Numbered from the stretch's first letter, positions 46,973 through 55,934 are shown. The stretch is DNA of 64,000 nt from Novosphingobium aquimarinum (GCF_009746585.1 NZ_WRPO01000017.1:1-64000), one strand, 5' to 3'. Numbers and translations: made by a program. The notes: generated by a model not told the origin, from the sequence alone.

Positions 46973-47147
46973 GGGTTCGGGTTACCTCCTGAAACGGCTG
47001 CGGCCGCGATATTTCGCGCGCCTAAATGGGCATTAGCGCATCATTGTGCAATGCGGCAAAAGAGTCACCAAGCCTTATGTGTAGCCAGACAAGGCCGCGG
47101 CGGCATCGCTCTTTCGCTTTGGCGGGAGAGTCTGTAAGGCGCCTGCG

Positions 47148-48989
47148 ATGGACGCCACGATGGCCAGCGAGACTGCCTCGAAAGAGGCGGATCACCGGGA
47201 CGAAGCCGAAGCGGCGGCGCCGCCCCGGCGCAGCCTCGGCCCGCTGCGCATGGTCTACCGCGCGGCGCTGGCTTATCCCGGACGCGTCGCCACCGCGATC
47301 GCCGCGCTGATCGTCACGGCGCTGGCGACGCTGGCCATTCCCGCCGGGTTTCGCCTGATCATCGACCGTGGCTTCGGCGAGGGCGGCAATCCTTCCGACA
47401 TCGCCCGCTGGTTCGAATACCTGCTGATGATCATCGTCGTGCTGGCCGTGGGCACGGCGGTGCGCTTCTATACGGTCTCGTGGTTGGGCGAACGCGTCGT
47501 CGCCGACATCCGCCTGGCCGTGCAGCGCAATCTCCTGGGCCTGGCGCCGAGTTTCTTCGAAGAGAACAGCCCCAAGGAGATCTCCTCGCGCATGACGGCC
47601 GACACGGCCGTGGTCGAGCAGGTCGTGGGGACCACCGTCTCGGTCGCCTTGCGCAACGCGATCATGGCGGTCGGCGGTGTCATCTATCTGTTCGCGCTGG
47701 CGCCCCAGCTCACGCTGGGACTGGTGATCGCGATCCCTTGCGTGGTCCTGCCGCTCAGCTGGTTCGGACGACGGTTGCGCAACGTCTCGCGCACCAGTCA
47801 GGACCGCGTGGCCGATATCGGCGCGATGACCACCGAAGTGCTCGCCGCACTGAAGGTCGTGCAGGCCTTCAATCAGGAACGGCGCGAGCAGGAGCGGTTT
47901 TCCGGCGCAGTCGAACGGACCTTTACCACGGCAAAGCGCCGCATCGTCATCCGCTCGGTGATGACCGGCATGGTGATGATGCTGATCTTCGGGTCGATCA
48001 CGCTATTGATGTGGCGCGGCGCGATCGGCGTGGCCGAAGGCTCCATCACCGGCGGCACGATCGCGGCCTTCGTGGTGACCGGCGGCCTTGTCGCCGGCGC
48101 GTTCGGTTCGCTGACCGAAGTCTACGGCGATCTCGTTCGCGGCGCGGGCGCGGCCAGCCGGCTGGCCGAATTGCTGGAGGCCGACAGCACGATCACTCCT
48201 CCGGCGCGGCCGCAAGCTCTGCCGGTGCCGCCGCGCGGCCAAATCGCGTTCGAGCGCGTGACGTTCCGCTATCCCTCGCGGCCCGAGATCGCCGCGCTGG
48301 CCGATTTCAGTCTCAAGGTCGAGCCGGGCGAAACCGTCGCGATCGTCGGCCCTTCGGGTGCGGGCAAGTCGACGCTGTTCCAGCTTGCCGAGCGGTTCTA
48401 CGATCCGCAGGCCGGCACGGTGAAGATGGACGGCGTGCCGCTGGTCTCCGCCGATCCCGCCGAGATCCGCTCGCGAATCGCGCTCGTCCCGCAAGAAGGC
48501 GTGCTGTTCGCGGCAAGCGCGCGCGACAATCTGCGCTACGGCAATTGGAACGCGAGCGACGCGCAGATCTGGGAGGCCGCCCAAGCCGCCAACGCCGATC
48601 GCTTCTTGCGCGAGCTGCCGGAGGGCCTCGACACGTTTCTGGGCGAGGACGGTGCGCGGCTGTCCGGCGGCCAGCGCCAGCGCATGGCGATTGCCCGCGC
48701 CCTGCTTCGCGATGCGCCGATCCTCTTGCTCGATGAAGCCACCAGCGCGCTCGATGCGGAAAGCGAGCGACTCGTGCAGGACGCCCTCGAACGCTTGATG
48801 GAAGCACGCACCACGCTCGTGATCGCACACCGCCTCGCCACCGTGCGCAAGGCGAGCCGCATCATCGTGCTCGATCAAGGGCGCATCGTCGAGCAAGGCA
48901 CCCATGCCGACCTGAGCGCCGGCAGCGGGCTTTATGCGCGACTTGCCTCGCTGCAGTTCGACGATCCCCGAGTCATGCCTTTCGAATGA
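47148..48989 (+). CDS. ABC exporter, fused permease/ATPase (MsbA-like)
   Basis: 613 residues. The half-transporter has six membrane spans (residues 45-320) and an ATPase domain (about 360-600). Walker A is VGPSGAGKSTLFQL, the signature is LSGGQRQRMAIARALL, Walker B is ILLLDEATSALD, and the H-loop is VIAHRLATVRKA. The N-terminal 35 residues are charged. It probably works as a homodimer on a lipid or hydrophobic substrate; MsbA-type lipid A flipping fits the LPS-gene-rich neighbourhood but drug export is equally possible. Confidence 0.92.
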   Translation: MDATMASETASKEADHRDEAEAAAPPRRSLGPLRMVYRAALAYPGRVATAIAALIVTALATLAIPAGFRLIIDRGFGEGGNPSDIARWFEYLLMIIVVLAVGTAVRFYTVSWLGERVVADIRLAVQRNLLGLAPSFFEENSPKEISSRMTADTAVVEQVVGTTVSVALRNAIMAVGGVIYLFALAPQLTLGLVIAIPCVVLPLSWFGRRLRNVSRTSQDRVADIGAMTTEVLAALKVVQAFNQERREQERFSGAVERTFTTAKRRIVIRSVMTGMVMMLIFGSITLLMWRGAIGVAEGSITGGTIAAFVVTGGLVAGAFGSLTEVYGDLVRGAGAASRLAELLEADSTITPPARPQALPVPPRGQIAFERVTFRYPSRPEIAALADFSLKVEPGETVAIVGPSGAGKSTLFQLAERFYDPQAGTVKMDGVPLVSADPAEIRSRIALVPQEGVLFAASARDNLRYGNWNASDAQIWEAAQAANADRFLRELPEGLDTFLGEDGARLSGGQRQRMAIARALLRDAPILLLDEATSALDAESERLVQDALERLMEARTTLVIAHRLATVRKASRIIVLDQGRIVEQGTHADLSAGSGLYARLASLQFDDPRVMPFE

Positions 48990-49098
48990 AGCGTCCGGGC
49001 GGTCGCCACCGCGTTGGTGCCGCATCGGTCTCGTTTCATTCCGCAACGCAGCAGCCGCTGCTTGACTTGTCGGCACGGCACGTCATGTCTTCGCGGCG

Positions 49099-49911
49099 AT
49101 GGACCTGACGCTCACTGCGATCCTCCTCGGCATTGTCGAGGGATTGACCGAATTCATTCCCGTATCCTCGACGGGCCACCTCATCCTCGCCTCCGAGGTG
49201 TTCGGCTACGATGCCGAGCAATGGAAGGTGTTCAACGTCGTGATCCAGCTCGGCGCGATTCTGGCGGTCGTGGTGCAGTATTGGCGCACGTTCTGGGCGG
49301 TGGGCATGGGCCTGCTCAAATGGGCGCCGATGAGCGTGCGCTTCGTACGCAACGTCCTGCTCGGGTTTCTCCCCTCGGCCATATTGGGGCTGATGCTCAA
49401 GGACTACATCGACATCATGCTCGGCAGCCCGATGGTGGTCGCCTGGGCGCTCGTGCTCGGCGGCATCGCCATTCTGGGGATCGAGAAAGTGGCCAAACCG
49501 GGGCCGATGAGCGGGGTCGGAGAACTGCCGGCGATGAAATCGCTCGGCGTCGGCCTCGCGCAGTGCCTGGCGATGGTGCCCGGGGTCAGCCGATCGGGCG
49601 CCACCATCATGGGCGCGCTGTCGATGGGGATCGATCGCCGCACGGCGGCCGAATTCAGCTTCTTTCTCGCGATCCCGACGATGCTCGGCGCGACCACGCT
49701 CGAACTGATCGACAATCGCGAAGCGCTGATGGCGGGCGCGGGACCCGTGGGCTGGGGTGAGATCGCGATCGGTTTCGCGGTTTCGTTCGTCGTCGCGATC
49801 GTCGTCATCAAGGCGTTTGTCGCCTTCGTCAGCAAGTCGGGCTTCGGACCGTTCGCCTGGTACCGGATCATCGCCGGTGGCCTTGCCATCGTGCTGCTGT
49901 CGATGCGCTGA
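49099..49911 (+). CDS. uppP: Undecaprenyl-diphosphatase
   Basis: 270 residues, polytopic. EGLTEFIPVSSTGHLILASE and VPGVSRSGATIMGALSMGI are the two active-site motifs. It recycles the lipid carrier for peptidoglycan and surface glycans and confers bacitracin resistance. The start ATG at 49099 is the family start. The next gene, ppk2, begins 39 bases on. Confidence 0.95.
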   Translation: MDLTLTAILLGIVEGLTEFIPVSSTGHLILASEVFGYDAEQWKVFNVVIQLGAILAVVVQYWRTFWAVGMGLLKWAPMSVRFVRNVLLGFLPSAILGLMLKDYIDIMLGSPMVVAWALVLGGIAILGIEKVAKPGPMSGVGELPAMKSLGVGLAQCLAMVPGVSRSGATIMGALSMGIDRRTAAEFSFFLAIPTMLGATTLELIDNREALMAGAGPVGWGEIAIGFAVSFVVAIVVIKAFVAFVSKSGFGPFAWYRIIAGGLAIVLLSMR

Positions 49912-49950
49912 GGTTGCACACCCGTCGCCGATGGCGCACGGTTCGATGCG

Positions 49951-50721
49951 ATGAAGAAAAAGCATTACGAAGCGGCGGTCGACGAGCTGCATTGTGAACT
50001 GGTCGCGATGGCCCGCTGGGTCGTCACCAGCGGCGCGCGGGTGGTGGTGCTGTTCGAAGGACGCGACACCGCGGGCAAAGGCGGCGTCATCAAGACCTTC
50101 TCGCATTACCTCAACCCGCGGATGTGCCGCGCCGTTGCCTTGGGCAAGCCCGACGACCGCGAGCAGGGCCAGTGGTATTTCCAGCGCTATGTCGAGCATC
50201 TGCCGACCGCGGGCGAGATCGTGCTGTTCGATCGCAGCTGGTACAACCGCGCCGGTGTCGAGAAGGTGATGGGTTTCGCCAGCGACGAGCAAGTGCAGGC
50301 GTTCCTTGCGCAGGCCCCGCAGTTCGAGCGGCAGCTGACCGACGATGGCGTGCTGCTGTTCAAGTATTGGCTGACTTGCGACCAGAAGAAGCAGGAGGAA
50401 CGCTTCGCCGAACGGCTCGAGGATCCGCTCAAGCGCTGGAAGCTCTCGCCGATGGATCTGGCCGCGCGTGAGAAGTACCGCGAATACACCAAGGCGCGCG
50501 AGGCGATGCTGGCCGCGACTCACACGCCGCATGCGCCCTGGACCCTGGTCGACTTCAACGATCAGAAGCGCGGGCGACTGACCCTGATCCGCGATTTCCT
50601 CGACCGCATCCCCGACCGGCACGTCGATCCGCCAGAGATTTGCCTGGACGATCTCGACGGAAAACCGGCGAAAGAAGAGTTCGACATCGTTCAGCCGATT
50701 CCGCCCTTCCCGCTCGATTGA
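49951..50721 (+). CDS. ppk2: Polyphosphate kinase 2
   Basis: 256 residues, class I PPK2 size. Walker A is VVLFEGRDTAGKGGVIKTF, Walker B is EIVLFDRSWYNRAGVE, and the lid has KYWLTCDQKKQEERFAER. It phosphorylates nucleoside diphosphates with polyphosphate (or the reverse). It follows uppP closely and may be co-transcribed; both consume or release phosphate-rich products, but a functional link is speculative. Confidence 0.93.
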   Translation: MKKKHYEAAVDELHCELVAMARWVVTSGARVVVLFEGRDTAGKGGVIKTFSHYLNPRMCRAVALGKPDDREQGQWYFQRYVEHLPTAGEIVLFDRSWYNRAGVEKVMGFASDEQVQAFLAQAPQFERQLTDDGVLLFKYWLTCDQKKQEERFAERLEDPLKRWKLSPMDLAAREKYREYTKAREAMLAATHTPHAPWTLVDFNDQKRGRLTLIRDFLDRIPDRHVDPPEICLDDLDGKPAKEEFDIVQPIPPFPLD

Positions 50722-50871
50722 GCCGGTCGAACGCGCGCGCGGCTTGACTTTCACCGCGCCATGTATCAAGGGCCGCTGGCTTGAAGGGCGGCGTGCGCGT
50801 CGCCTTTATTGTATTGAACCGACGCCGGCGCCGAACGTTCGGCTCGGAACCAGATATTACAGGAACGCGCC

Positions 50872-51039
50872 ATGGCGAAGCCCGCAACCGTCAAGATCCG
50901 GCTGGTCTCGACCGCCGACACCGGTTTCTTCTACGTCACGAAGAAGAATCCCCGGAACACGACCGAGAAAATGAACTTCCGCAAATACGATCCCGTCGTG
51001 CGCAAGCACGTCGAGTTCAAGGAAGCCAAGATCAAGTAA
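50872..51039 (+). CDS. rpmG: 50S ribosomal protein L33
   Basis: 55 residues: [20 protein letters not shown] begins it and the basic end is VEFKEAKIK. It lacks the zinc-binding Cys pairs, the usual C-minus form. It binds the large subunit near the E site. The ribosome site is ACAGGAA. A TTGACT lies at about 50752, but I could not find a -10 at good spacing. LolA follows 44 bases later. Confidence 0.95.
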   Translation: MAKPATVKIRLVSTADTGFFYVTKKNPRNTTEKMNFRKYDPVVRKHVEFKEAKIK

Positions 51040-51082
51040 GGGTTCAGTGCCGGTTCAAGGCATGGGCCCCACAAGGAGCCCC

Positions 51083-51739
51083 ATGAACCGCATTCTGAAA
51101 TCCTTCGCGAACCTGACGGGCGCGGCCGCTTTGGCCGCGCTTGCCGTTCCAGCCGTCCTTCCCGCATCCACCGCCGTTGCGGCGCCTTCGAGCGCGCAGA
51201 CGCGGTTGAACGAAGCCGTCAGCGCGCTGCGCGGCATCAGCACTCTGAAGGCCGACTTCATCCAGACCGATCGCAGCGGGCAGTCGGTGTCCGGCGTGCT
51301 CACGCTCAAGCGGCCTGGGCGTATCCGCTTCCAGTACGAAAAGAGCGTGCCGATGCTGATCGTCGGCGACGGCAAGGCGCTCACGCTGATCGATTACGAG
51401 GTCAATCAGGTCCAGCGCTGGCCGATCAGCAATTCGCCGCTCGGCGCGCTGCTCGATCCGGGCCGCGATGTCGCGAAGTTCGGCACGCTGAAGCCGACCG
51501 GCGATCCCAACGTGATCTCGGTCGAAGTGCGAGATCGCAAGCATCCCGAATACGGCGTCATCACCCTGATCTTCACGCGCAATGCGGCTGCGCCCGGTGG
51601 GCTGGAGCTGTCGTACTGGGTGGCGCTCGATTCGCAGAACAAGCGCACCACCGTGCGGCTGACCAATCACCGCTATGGCATCGCCGTCCCGGACTCGACA
51701 TTCCGCTGGAAGGACCCGCGTCCGCGCGTTCGTCGATGA
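51083..51739 (+). CDS. lolA: Outer-membrane lipoprotein carrier protein LolA-like
   Basis: 218 residues. It has a signal peptide (AALAALAVPAVLPASTAVAA), then the LolA half-barrel with LKADFIQTDRSGQSVSGVLTL, KRPGRIRFQYEK and LIVGDGKALTLIDYE. It shuttles lipoproteins through the periplasm. The start has AGGAG four bases before. It belongs to the broad LolA/DUF2092-like group, so exact orthology is not certain, though the motif FxQT is present. No lolB is in the window. Confidence 0.9.
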   Translation: MNRILKSFANLTGAAALAALAVPAVLPASTAVAAPSSAQTRLNEAVSALRGISTLKADFIQTDRSGQSVSGVLTLKRPGRIRFQYEKSVPMLIVGDGKALTLIDYEVNQVQRWPISNSPLGALLDPGRDVAKFGTLKPTGDPNVISVEVRDRKHPEYGVITLIFTRNAAAPGGLELSYWVALDSQNKRTTVRLTNHRYGIAVPDSTFRWKDPRPRVRR

Positions 51740-51809
51740 CCAGAACCGGACTGGCGCGGGACGTGGCGCCGCCGCGACAAAGTGCGACAAGTCTGACCCT
51801 ATCGTTCAC

Positions 51810-51837
51810 TTGGCAGAAAGCCGGCGAGGCCTATCTA
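51810..51837 (+). promoter_or_regulatory. Candidate sigma-70 promoter for a short non-coding transcript
   Basis: TTGGCA, a 16-base spacer and TATCTA. The expected start is near 51844. No credible gene begins before the terminator at 51929-51968, which is why it is read as the promoter of a small RNA. Confidence 0.4.
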
Positions 51838-51843
51838 GGGATG

Positions 51844-51968
51844 GTCAAGACGGTCCGAGGCGGGTTTCCCCCCTGTTGCCCACGCCTCAACCAAGACTAC
51901 TTGACGCAAGCGTGACGAACGCAAACGGAACCCTCGTCCCTCTGCCCCCGGGACGAGGGTTTTCCTTT
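51844..51968 (+). ncRNA. Candidate small RNA (~125 nt)
   Basis: Bounded by a promoter-like pair on the left and a strong intrinsic terminator on the right, with no start codon/ribosome-site combination in between. Unpaired C-rich stretches (CCCCCTGTTGCCC) precede the terminator, as in many trans-acting RNAs. Expression is unproven. The alternative is the untranslated tail of lolA. Confidence 0.35.
51929..51968 (+). terminator. Strong intrinsic terminator upstream of xth
   Basis: AACCCTCGTCCC pairs perfectly with GGGACGAGGGTT (12 bp) around a C-rich 9-base loop, then TTTCCTTTG. It is 190 bases after lolA and about 45 before xth, so it insulates xth from upstream transcription. Confidence 0.85.
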
Positions 51969-52013
51969 GCGCGTGTGCTTGTCCCCGGCGGTTCCGGTGC
52001 CTAAAGCCCCGAC

Positions 52014-52805
52014 ATGGTCAGCATCGCCACCTGGAACATCAATTCGGTCCGCCTGCGCATCGATCAGGTCGCGCGGTTCCTTGCCGAGGAAGCGCCCGAC
52101 GTCCTGTGCCTGCAGGAGATCAAGGTCGCCGAGCATCTCTTCCCGCACGAAGCCTTCGAGAAGATGGGCTACACCCACCGCGCGGTGCACGGGCAGAAGG
52201 GCTACCACGGCGTCGCCACGGTGAGCCGCATCCCGTTCCGCGACTTCTCGAAGCATGACTGGCAGGACAACGGCGAGGCCCGCCACATCGGCGTGGAGCT
52301 GCTGGGGCCGGGCCAAGGCATGATCCTCGAGAACGTCTACATTCCGGCGGGCGGCGACGTCGCCGATCGGGAGGTCAATCCCAAGTTCGGCCAGAAGCTC
52401 GACTTCCTCGAACGGATGACGCGCTGGGCCGAAGCGATCGAACGGCCGACGCTGATCACCGGCGATTTCAACATCGCCCCGCTCGATTGCGACGTCTACG
52501 ATCACAAGGCCTTGCTGAAGGTCGTCAGTCACACGCCCATCGAGGTGGAGACGCTGCGCCGCTTTCAGGATTCGCACGGGTGGCACGATCTTGGCCGCAC
52601 GTTCATTCCGGCGCCCGAACGCAATTATTCCTGGTGGTCCTACCGCAGCTACTGGCGCCAGAAGGATCAGGGACGGCGACTCGACCACATGTGGGCCTCG
52701 CCCGAGCTGGCCGCGCAGGCCACGTCGCACCGCTTCGTCGAAGCGACACGCCGCTGGGAACAGCCGAGCGACCATATCCCGCTCGTGACCGAGTTCGCCC
52801 TCTGA
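52014..52805 (+). CDS. xth: Exodeoxyribonuclease III
   Basis: 263 residues. AP endonuclease and 3' repair exonuclease. Active-site blocks are VSIATWNINSVRLR, VLCLQEIKV (Glu), LITGDFNIAPLD (Asp, Asn), RRLDHMWAS and SDHIPLVTEF (Asp, His). The length is standard. Its last two codons overlap the apparent start of ribA. Confidence 0.95.
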   Translation: MVSIATWNINSVRLRIDQVARFLAEEAPDVLCLQEIKVAEHLFPHEAFEKMGYTHRAVHGQKGYHGVATVSRIPFRDFSKHDWQDNGEARHIGVELLGPGQGMILENVYIPAGGDVADREVNPKFGQKLDFLERMTRWAEAIERPTLITGDFNIAPLDCDVYDHKALLKVVSHTPIEVETLRRFQDSHGWHDLGRTFIPAPERNYSWWSYRSYWRQKDQGRRLDHMWASPELAAQATSHRFVEATRRWEQPSDHIPLVTEFAL

Positions 52806-53872
52806 GCGAGGACGCTCCGGCAGGCCGGCCGCGCCGCGCCGCGCTCGCGATCGATGCGCTGCGCCATGGCTGGCCGATCCGCGTTGCCGATGCCTTTACC
52901 GTGCTGCCTGCCGAAACCGGTTTCGCTCCGGGCGTGCGCGCCGACCGCATGCTGATTTCCGCAGCGCGCGCGGCCACGCTCAAACTCGCCAACCAGCGCG
53001 AAGCGGCGGTGCCGGAAGCCCCGGTGCTGATTCGCGCGGCCGAGCCGTTCGATCTCGAAGCCGCGCGCGCCCTCGCCGATCCCGCGCTCGATCTGACGCA
53101 TCCGATGAAGGGCCCCTTCGCGGCGGAACGGCTCACGGCGCCCGAGGCAGCGCGTACCGCGATGGAGCTGGCGCGACTTGCCGGCGTGCTGCCCGCCTTT
53201 CTGTTCGATCCGGTGCTCGACGAGGACATCCAGCTCGTCGATCCCGCCGACCTCGACGCGTGGAAGGATGCAGGCCGCCTCAAGATCGCCACGAGGGCCC
53301 GCCTGCCCGTTGCCGCCAGCCCCGACGCCGAGATCGTCGCCTTCCGTTCGGTCGACGATCTGCGCGAGCATGTCGCGCTGGTGATCGGGCGCCAGACCGG
53401 CGATGTCGTGCCGCTGGTGCGCCTCCATTCCGAATGCCTGACGGGCGACATCCTCGGCAGCCTCAAGTGCGACTGCGGGCCGCAACTCGACGCGGCGTTG
53501 CGGGCTATGGCAGCGGAAGCAGAGCAAGGCGGCTGGGGCGTGCTGCTCTATATGCGGCAGGAAGGACGCGGCATCGGCCTGGTCAACAAGCTGCGCGCCT
53601 ATCGCCTGCAGGACCAGGGCTTCGACACCGTGGATGCCAACAACCGCCTGGGCCTGCCCACCGAGGCGCGCGATTTCCCGGTCGCGGCCCGCATGCTCGA
53701 CTTGCTGGGCGTCTCGCGCATCCGGCTGATGACCAACAATCCCGCCAAGGTCAGCGCGCTCGAAACCGAAGGCGTCACGGTGACCGAACGCGTTCCCCAC
53801 GCGCTGCCGCCCAACCCGCACAACGAACGTTACCTTTCGACCAAGCGCGACCGAACCGGCCACTTGCTCTGA
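52802..53872 (+). CDS. ribA: GTP cyclohydrolase II with N-terminal extension, CTG start
   Basis: About 356 residues. The C-terminal 200 residues are RibA: zinc ligands in HSECLTGDILGSLKCDCG, YMRQEGRGIGLVNKLRAY, and NPHNERYLSTKRDR. It opens GTP for riboflavin synthesis. The N-terminal ~150 residues (AALAIDALRHGWPIRV onward) are the extension seen in sphingomonad RibA and carry no DHBP-synthase motif. That family sequence starts at about 52838, and the frame upstream has no ATG, GTG or TTG close by; the first candidate is CTG at 52802, overlapping the xth stop (CTGA). The start is therefore uncertain. Confidence 0.88.
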   Translation: MSEDAPAGRPRRAALAIDALRHGWPIRVADAFTVLPAETGFAPGVRADRMLISAARAATLKLANQREAAVPEAPVLIRAAEPFDLEAARALADPALDLTHPMKGPFAAERLTAPEAARTAMELARLAGVLPAFLFDPVLDEDIQLVDPADLDAWKDAGRLKIATRARLPVAASPDAEIVAFRSVDDLREHVALVIGRQTGDVVPLVRLHSECLTGDILGSLKCDCGPQLDAALRAMAAEAEQGGWGVLLYMRQEGRGIGLVNKLRAYRLQDQGFDTVDANNRLGLPTEARDFPVAARMLDLLGVSRIRLMTNNPAKVSALETEGVTVTERVPHALPPNPHNERYLSTKRDRTGHLL

Positions 53873-53958
53873 GGGAGTCGGTTTCGCGGTAAACTGTCAG
53901 CGGGCGGACGGAACCCCGTGACTGGCGTCATGCGCCCCGCCGCGATCCCGACGCGGGC

Positions 53959-53990
53959 GGCCGCTTTCGTGAAAGCGCCCGAAAGCGGCC
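53959..53990 (+). terminator. Hairpin after ribA with two alternative folds
   Basis: GGCCGCTTTCG pairs with CGAAAGCGGCC (11 bp, 10-base loop). Inside it CGCTTTC can instead pair with GAAAGCG across two bases. CTTTCC follows, a poor T-tract. It is likely a terminator or transcript-end structure for ribA, 86 bases past its stop. Confidence 0.45.
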
Positions 53991-54119
53991 CTTTCCGGAC
54001 ACGACAACATTTCGGACATTCCAAGCATACCTCGGTCCCAATTGCGGTCATTGAGTTGATAGCTTTGTCGGCTATCAGAAGGTCCGAACTACGCTATTGA
54101 ATGACCCGGATTTCGAACG

Positions 54120-54740
54120 ATGGATCTGCATATTTGGCTAGCATTCGCAGCGGCTTCTTTCGTGATGGCCATCATTCCTGGTCCAGGGGTCGCGAGCATC
54201 GTCGGCTTTGCAATGAGTTCAGGCAGGAGCACGGCATTAGCGTCCGTGGTCGGAATGGCATTAGGTAATGCCCTGGCGATCTCAATCTCGCTTAGCGGTG
54301 CTGGTGCTATCCTCAGCACATCAGCTCTGGCTTTCGCAGTACTGAAATGGATCGGTGCCCTGTATCTAATAGCCATCGGCTTGATTGCGATTGTTAGAAG
54401 TGATGAGCGTTCTTCCACTGGAAAGTCTGCTCGGCCCATCAGCGCCCGAGCGGCCTTCATGAGCAATATCGCGGTCGGCACCTTCCATCCGAAAACAATT
54501 CTATTTTTTATGGCTTTTGCCACTCAGTTTATCCGCGTCGACGAACCGTATCTTTTCCAAGCTGCCATTCTCGTGCTGACGTTCACGGCAATCGCGGCCG
54601 CAACAGACATGATATATGCGTTGACGGCTTCGTCGGCGTCAGGGCTTATCCGTCGGCCAAATGTGAGAAAATGGTCGCAGCGTGCCGGTGGAGGAGCTGT
54701 CATTGGCGCCGGCATTGCGATGGCTGCTGTGAGGCGTTGA
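54120..54740 (+). CDS. LysE family amino-acid exporter
   Basis: 206 residues, six membrane spans. IPGPGVASIVGFAMSSGRS is the LysE/RhtB signature, followed by GMALGNALAISISLSG, LKWIGALYLIAIG and the FMSNIAVGTFHPKTILFF segment. It would export an amino acid or homoserine lactone; the substrate is unknown. Its codons use far more A/T in third position than all neighbours, so it was probably acquired recently. No mobile gene or repeat borders it. Confidence 0.9.
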   Translation: MDLHIWLAFAAASFVMAIIPGPGVASIVGFAMSSGRSTALASVVGMALGNALAISISLSGAGAILSTSALAFAVLKWIGALYLIAIGLIAIVRSDERSSTGKSARPISARAAFMSNIAVGTFHPKTILFFMAFATQFIRVDEPYLFQAAILVLTFTAIAAATDMIYALTASSASGLIRRPNVRKWSQRAGGGAVIGAGIAMAAVRR

Positions 54741-54917
54741 CGACGTTCCCATTTGCGGAGCGCATGTTACTTCGGCTTTTCGAGTTCTGCGCTCATGGAG
54801 CAGACTGTCACAAGACCTCGACTCTCGCGACATGCGCAGTATGCGGGACTCCTCCTGAAACCTGCCATCATCGCGCTCTACGCGGACGTTCCCGGCTTGT
54901 CGAAGGACTGTGATCCA

Positions 54918-55805
54918 TCATGCCTGACCCGCGCGGCGCAGCAGACGTTCGGCGCGGGCGAGGAAGGGGCGGTCGAGCATGCCGCCCTTCCAGCCGATCG
55001 CGCCCACGCCGGGGTTGGCGGCGAAGAGGTCGACGATCTCACGCGCTTCGGCGATCTCGGCTTCGGTCGGCGTGAAAGCCGCGTTGATGACCGGCACTTG
55101 CGCGGGATGGATCGCGAGCATGCCGAGATAGCCGTCGCGGCGCACGGCTTCGGCGCGCGCCTTTAGCGCATCGAGATCGCGGAAGTCGGCGCTGATCGTT
55201 TCGATCGCCGCAACCCCGGCGGTCGCCGCGCCCAGCACGCAGAAGCTGCGCGCCATTTCGTACGTGAACGTGTAAGCGCCTGCCGCGTCCCGGTTGGAAT
55301 TCGCCCCGACCGAATCGGCAAGGTCCTCCGCGCCCCAGGTCATCGCCACCAGGCGCGGCGCGCCCTTGTAGTCGCCCCAGTGGAACATCGCCTCGGCGGT
55401 CTCGGTCATCAGCACGATCACCGGTGTCGAGCCCTGCTCCATCCCGTGCGCGACTTCGAGCGCCGAGAGGCAGTGATCAAGCCGCTCAACCTCGGCGCGA
55501 CCGTAGATCTTGGGCAGCATGATCCCGCCCGGCCGCGCGGGCATGATCGCGGCGAGATCGCGCAGCGTGTAAGGCCCGTCGAACGGATTGATCCGCACCC
55601 AGAGGCGGTGGCGCTGTTCCGGATGGGCCGCCAGAAAATCGTGCACGATCGGGCGCGCGGCGGCCTTGCTTTCGGGCGCGACGGCATCCTCCAAGTCGAT
55701 CAGGACGATATCGGCCTCGCCCTCCATCGCCTTGGTCATCTTCCGTTCGCTGTCACCAGGCACGAACAGCCAGGAGCGCATGTTGAGGGCGGGGGCTTGG
55801 GTCAT
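54918..55805 (-). CDS. CitE-like CoA ester lyase (HpcH/HpaI aldolase family)
   Basis: 295 residues, TIM-barrel. RSWLFVPGDSERKMTKAM, DIVLIDLEDAVAP (metal Glu/Asp), RLWVRINPFDG, GGIMLPKI and TWGAEDLADSVGA are the usual CitE/Mcl blocks; PAQVPVINAAF is near the end. It lacks citrate-lyase partners, so it is more likely a malyl-CoA, citramalyl-CoA or beta-methylmalyl-CoA lyase or thioesterase. The ATG at 55803-55805 has AGAGGAAG ahead. A dispersed inverted repeat sits in its leader. Confidence 0.9.
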   Translation of the reverse strand: MTQAPALNMRSWLFVPGDSERKMTKAMEGEADIVLIDLEDAVAPESKAAARPIVHDFLAAHPEQRHRLWVRINPFDGPYTLRDLAAIMPARPGGIMLPKIYGRAEVERLDHCLSALEVAHGMEQGSTPVIVLMTETAEAMFHWGDYKGAPRLVAMTWGAEDLADSVGANSNRDAAGAYTFTYEMARSFCVLGAATAGVAAIETISADFRDLDALKARAEAVRRDGYLGMLAIHPAQVPVINAAFTPTEAEIAEAREIVDLFAANPGVGAIGWKGGMLDRPFLARAERLLRRAGQA

Positions 55806-55842
55806 GACTTCCTCTGGCTTGGGGCTCAAGTTCCCGCAAATC

Positions 55843-55934
55843 CGTCATGCTGAACGCGTTTCAGCATCCATCGCGCGGCAAGCGGGATCTAGTCTGTGGC
55901 GCGGGATGGATCCTGAAACAAGTTCAGGATGACG
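55843..55934. repeat. Dispersed inverted repeat, copy 2
   Basis: Arms at 55843-55871 and 55906-55934. The left arm matches copy 1 (44896) at 27-28 of 29 positions. The right arm is the GTCATCCTGAAC/GTTTCAGGATCCAT variant. The 34-base centre differs from copy 1. It lies in the divergent promoter region of the CitE-like gene and the large amidohydrolase. Confidence 0.85.

Noticed and set aside
50750..50780. Promoter of rpmG at TTGACT near 50752
   Set aside because: The best -10 (TATCAA) is only 14 bases away, too close for a confident call.
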